Positions 61,350 to 64,000 of a DNA stretch of 64,000 bases are shown here, piece after piece (positions within the stretch are counted from its first letter, which is position 1; every line of letters starts with the position of its first letter). The notes under the pieces were generated by a model. That model did no database searches. It was not told the DNA's origin and saw only the letters and a program-made list of their open reading frames with translations. This DNA comes from Terriglobia bacterium (GTDB lineage: Bacteria > Acidobacteriota > Thermoanaerobaculia > Thermoanaerobaculales > Thermoanaerobaculaceae). The position numbers and the translations under genes were made by a program. Where the stretch lies: the NCBI GenBank assembly GCA_020073245.1, contig JAIQFQ010000013.1, positions 1 to 64,000 on the forward strand, written 5' to 3'.

Positions 61350-62678
61350 ATGGCGCAACTCAAGGACAGGCTGAAAGAGAAGATCCAGGAACACCGGCCG
61401 CGCACCACAAAACTGCTCAAGGAGCACGGGGACGTCAAGATCGGTGAGGTGACCATCGCCCAGGCAATCGGCGGTGCTCGCGGGGTGCGGTGCCTGGTCA
61501 CAGACATCTCCTACCTCGATCCGTTCGAGGGCATCCGTTTCCGCGGGAAGACGATCCCGGAGACGTTTGCCGCCCTTCCCAAGGGGCCGGGAGACTACCC
61601 GCTGGTCGAGTCGTTCTGGTGGTTCCTTCTCACCAGCGAGGTCCCGACCGCGGCGGAAACCGACGCGGTGGTCAAGGAATTTCAGGCCCGCCGAGCGGTC
61701 CCCGAATACGTCGGCCAGGTGCTGCGCGCGATGCCGCGCGACTCGCACCCGATGGTGATGTTCTCGACGGCGATCCTCGCGATGCAGCGCGAGTCGGTCT
61801 ATGTCAAGCGCTACAACGAGGGGATGAAGAAGGACGAGTACTGGGATCCGACCTACGAAGACGCCACCAACCTGCTCGCCAAGCTGCCGTCGATCGCGGC
61901 GATGATCTACCGCCTCAAGTACAAGGGTGACGCCCAGATCGCCGCGGATCCCAAGCTCGACTTCGGCGGCAACTTCGCCCATCAGATGGGGATCGCCAAG
62001 CCGTACGACGACGTGGCGCGAATGTACTTCATGCTGCACTCCGACCACGAGTCCGGCAACGTCTCGGCGCACACGACCCACCTGGTCGCTTCGGCGCTCT
62101 CGGACGCGTACTACGCGCTCTCGGCGGGGATCAACGGTCTGGCGGGCCCGCTGCACGGCCTCGCGAACCAGGAGGTACTGCGCTGGATCATGAAGTTCCA
62201 GGAGAAGCTCGGCGGCAAGGAACCCACCGAGGAGAACGTCAAGCAGGCCCTGTGGGACACGCTCAAGGCCGGCCAGGTGATTCCCGGGTACGGGCACGCC
62301 GTGCTGCGCAAGACCGACCCGCGCTACGTCGCGCAGATGGAGTTCTGCCAGAAGCACCTGCCGAACGACCCGCTGTTCAAGCTCGTCCACATGATCTACA
62401 AGGTCGCGCCCCCTGTGCTCACGGAGCACGGCAAGACGAAGAACCCGTGGCCAAACGTGGACGCCCAGTCGGGCGTGATCCAGTGGTACTACGGCCTGAA
62501 GGAGTGGGACTTCTACACGGTTCTGTTCGGCGTCGGCCGCGCGATCGGCGTGCTCGCGAACATCACCTGGGACCGCGCCCTCGGCTACGCGATCGAGCGA
62601 CCGAAGTCCGTGACGACCAAGATGCTCGAGGACGTTGCCAGCCAGGCGATCAAGGCGGACGAACTCGGAAGCGATTAG
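61350..62678 (+). CDS. gltA: Citrate synthase, eukaryote-like (type I long) form
   Basis: 442 residues. Condenses acetyl-CoA and oxaloacetate. Catalytic positions: HSDHESGNVSAHT (His, CoA/OAA site), PLHGLANQEVL (His) and GYGHAVLRKTDPRY (His and downstream Asp region). The overall sequence (KIGEVTIAQAIGGARGVRCLVTDISYLDPFEGIRFRGKTIPE) is of the mitochondrial-like family rather than the hexameric E. coli type. ATG 61350 is preceded by AGAGGGGGAAACC. A ~200-base gap upstream includes TATTAT at 61175-61180 that might be a -10. Own terminator downstream. Confidence 0.93.
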   Translation: MAQLKDRLKEKIQEHRPRTTKLLKEHGDVKIGEVTIAQAIGGARGVRCLVTDISYLDPFEGIRFRGKTIPETFAALPKGPGDYPLVESFWWFLLTSEVPTAAETDAVVKEFQARRAVPEYVGQVLRAMPRDSHPMVMFSTAILAMQRESVYVKRYNEGMKKDEYWDPTYEDATNLLAKLPSIAAMIYRLKYKGDAQIAADPKLDFGGNFAHQMGIAKPYDDVARMYFMLHSDHESGNVSAHTTHLVASALSDAYYALSAGINGLAGPLHGLANQEVLRWIMKFQEKLGGKEPTEENVKQALWDTLKAGQVIPGYGHAVLRKTDPRYVAQMEFCQKHLPNDPLFKLVHMIYKVAPPVLTEHGKTKNPWPNVDAQSGVIQWYYGLKEWDFYTVLFGVGRAIGVLANITWDRALGYAIERPKSVTTKMLEDVASQAIKADELGSD

Positions 62679-62721
62679 AGGCGGGGGTCCGGGCACCGGG
62701 CTCCGGACAACACAGCTACGC

Positions 62722-62753
62722 GGGGGCGGGGCGTGTTCCCGCCCTTTGTTCTA
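62722..62753 (+). terminator. Rho-independent terminator for gltA
   Basis: Stem GGGCGGG (62724-62730) / CCCGCCC (62738-62744) followed by TTTGTTCT. Confidence 0.8.
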
Positions 62754-62767
62754 CTCGGGCCCAATCA

Positions 62768-62892
62768 GGCAGTTGAGAGTTAGGAATTGAGAATGAAGAG
62801 TGAAGAGTTGGAAACGAGAAACAAGACGCTTAGGTGAGATCACCTGACAGTGTTGTCAACTCTTCACTCTCAACTCTGAAGACTTCACTTCA
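62768..62892. repeat. AGTTGAGAGTGAAG-type micro-repeat inverted pair
   Basis: Left arm (62770-62812) GTTGAGAGTTAGGAATTGAG and GAAGAGTGAAGAGTTGG; right arm (62856-62890) TCAACTCTTCACTCTCAACT. AGAGTGAAGAGTTG and CAACTCTTCACTCT are perfect complements. The iorB stop codon lies in the right end. Confidence 0.8.
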
Positions 62893-63487
62893 ACTGCACG
62901 GCGGCTCGGCCGGAGGCGAACGCGACGCGGTTGAGATCGAGGAACTTCTTCGGCACCCGCTGCGCGAGGCACTCCCACCACGTCGCCTCCGGCAGCGGGA
63001 GCAGGCGGGAGACCGCGCCCAGCAGCACGACGTTGGCGGCCTTGACCGTGCCTGCCTCAAGCGCGAGCTTCTCCCCGGGCACCATCACGACCGTGGCGTC
63101 GAGCGCGCCGAACACCCGTTGGAGGTGCTCATCGCCGGGGTACACGGCGCTCCCCGACGACACGGTGACCGGGACAATCGCCTGGTCGTTGACCACGGCG
63201 GTGCCGCCCCGCCGCAAGAACTCGGAGAAGCGCAACGCCTCCATCTTCTCGAACGAGAGCAGGATGTCGGCCTCCCCCAGGCCGACCAGGGGCGAGAAGA
63301 CCTTCTCAGCGTCCCAGCGCACGTGCGATGCGACGCTGCCTCCGCGCTGGGCCATGCCGTGGACCTCGGACTTCTTGACGTCGTAACCCGCCGCGAGCCC
63401 GACCTCGGCGAGGATGTTGCTGGCGAGGAGCGTGCCCTGTCCGCCCACCCCGACCAGCACGAAGCTGAAGGACTTCTGGTCGCTCAT
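62885..63487 (-). CDS. iorB: Indolepyruvate:ferredoxin oxidoreductase, beta subunit
   Basis: 200 residues. The gamma-type 2-oxoacid:ferredoxin oxidoreductase fold: VLVGVGGQGTLLASNILAEVGLAAGYDVKKSEVHGMAQRGGSVASHVRW is the diagnostic block, followed by LLSFEKMEALRFSEFLRRGGTAVVNDQ. With IorA it oxidatively decarboxylates aryl pyruvates from aromatic amino acid breakdown, passing electrons to ferredoxin. ATG lies 3 bases after the iorA stop, so the pair is an operon. Points to anaerobic or fermentative amino acid use. Confidence 0.9.
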   Translation of the reverse strand: MSDQKSFSFVLVGVGGQGTLLASNILAEVGLAAGYDVKKSEVHGMAQRGGSVASHVRWDAEKVFSPLVGLGEADILLSFEKMEALRFSEFLRRGGTAVVNDQAIVPVTVSSGSAVYPGDEHLQRVFGALDATVVMVPGEKLALEAGTVKAANVVLLGAVSRLLPLPEATWWECLAQRVPKKFLDLNRVAFASGRAAVQLK

Positions 63488-63490
63488 CGC

Positions 63491-64000
63491 TCAGTTCCCT
63501 TCCGAGGTCGGAGTCGAGCAGCTTGCCGGCTGGTGCTCCTGGGCCTCGCGGACCTGGTCTCGCGTGAGGATCGCGTCGTGGGGGCAGAGTTGGGCGCACA
63601 CCTCGCACCCGGTGCACAGGTCGCCGTCGATGAGCGCCAGCGGCTTGCCGGACTTGGCATCGATCTCGTCGCTCTTGAGGATCGCCGGACACCCGATCCG
63701 GAAGCAGATGGCGCACCCCGTGCACTTCTCCTCGACCACCTCGAGTGGGACCCAACGCTTGCGGATCTCGGGCAGCAGTGCGCACTCGCGGCGCGCGACG
63801 AGAACGGCAGGTTCGTTGTGGGCCATCAGCTCCCTGTAAGCGGTCTCGAGGCCATCCACGTCGTAGGCGTCCACCGTTACGACGTGGTGGATCCCGAGGG
63901 CGCGCACGAGCGGCTCAAGTTCGATCACCTCGGCGGATTCGTGCTGGAGCGTGAGGCCCGTCCCGGGGTTCTGTTGGTGGCCCGTCATCGCGGTGATGCG
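63491..64000 (-). CDS. iorA: Indolepyruvate:ferredoxin oxidoreductase, alpha subunit, C-terminal part (cut by window edge)
   Basis: The frame is open to the window end (the visible ATG at 63988 is internal, in the family sequence ITAMTGHQQNPGTG). Seen here is the end of the TPP-binding domain (VVTVDAYDVDGLETAYRELM, EPAVLVARRECALLPE) and the C-terminal two-cluster ferredoxin domain: CTGCAICFRIGCPA and CTGCEVCAQLCPHDAI, binding two [4Fe-4S]. The N-terminal ~450 residues would be outside the window. Partner of iorB. Confidence 0.9.
   Translation of the reverse strand, partial: RITAMTGHQQNPGTGLTLQHESAEVIELEPLVRALGIHHVVTVDAYDVDGLETAYRELMAHNEPAVLVARRECALLPEIRKRWVPLEVVEEKCTGCAICFRIGCPAILKSDEIDAKSGKPLALIDGDLCTGCEVCAQLCPHDAILTRDQVREAQEHQPASCSTPTSEGN

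Overview
The window reads as chromosome of a GC-rich (about two thirds G+C), diderm, heterotrophic bacterium. The evidence for an outer membrane is direct: LpxB, an MsbA-type exporter, an LptE-like lipoprotein and two porin-like barrels. I infer Acidobacteriota (something like the Thermoanaerobaculia/Holophagae side) from the mix of zapA-6S RNA-rny, a cmk-rpsA-HU-HIT-lpxB-msbA run, a PilT-type ATPase, eukaryote-like citrate synthase, IorAB and secreted beta-propeller and HEAT proteins. No rRNA operon is present, so this placement is inference only.

Layout. 1-2060: end of a serine hydrolase, a small STAS-like gene, a small ORF and the 3' end of a tyrosine integrase fused to a partial copy of tRNA-Ala. 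2340-4929: a secreted Asp-box propeller/PKD protein, then the intact tRNA-Ala(CGC); the duplicated tRNA 3' half at 1817 and 4854 brackets a small relic integrated element. 5047-8768: envelope DUF4097 protein, tRNA-Gly(CCC), bactofilin, ZapA, a 6S-like RNA and RNase Y. 9365-18814: a Na+-efflux-type ABC pair, an aldehyde dehydrogenase, two paralogous porins, a DMT transporter and a nucleotide N-hydrolase-like protein. 19089-26400: a tight co-directional block cmk-rpsA-HU-HIT-membrane protein-58-aa membrane protein-VanZ-lpxB-msbA, linking nucleotide metabolism and translation to lipid A synthesis and export. 26808-31702: two polytopic GT-C-like proteins around yicC and an OB-fold lipoprotein. 31897-36507: asnS, leuS, lptE. 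36668-41513: membrane protein, YyaL-type thioredoxin-fold protein, tail-anchored or signal-anchored protein, TolB-like propeller. 41800-48030: pilT, recX, alaS, lytic transglycosylase, trpS. 48296-50237: an ECF sigma / tandem zinc-finger anti-sigma / membrane protein operon. 50396-64000: NifU-like scaffold, secreted HEAT and DUF4412-like proteins, M14 peptidase, TerC, fumarase, rhomboid-TPR protein, citrate synthase and iorB/iorA (cut by the window end). Four aminoacyl-tRNA synthetases (Asn, Leu, Ala, Trp) lie within 16 kb.

The most unusual signal is not a gene. At least a dozen intergenic gaps are filled by degenerate short-unit repeats (units of about 6-9 bases) of a handful of recurring types: AGTTGAGAGTGAAG-like, GTGAAAGGGAAAAC-like, GGACCACGGACCACT-like, GGAGCAGAGGGGCAG-like, TTCGAAGGTTGGAAAG-like, CGAAAGTCGAAA-like and CCGGGCACCGGGCACAG-like. 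Different types are strung together as modules, and the gap often contains an inverted counterpart so the whole could fold as a long imperfect hairpin. They also run into coding sequence: the signal peptide of the LptE-like protein and a Lys/Glu/Pro linker in the M14 peptidase are made of the same units. A second, composite dispersed repeat (about 370 bp, three modules in the same order) is present at 8886 and 26443, and a pair of inverted related repeats fills the 800-bp gap between two convergent genes at 11690-12385.

On expression: four genes with GTG starts and no Shine-Dalgarno have a TAnAnT/TAGATT-like -10 hexamer exactly 6-7 bases upstream, suggesting leaderless transcripts, while several others share a -10-like hexamer 18-27 bases before an SD-preceded start.
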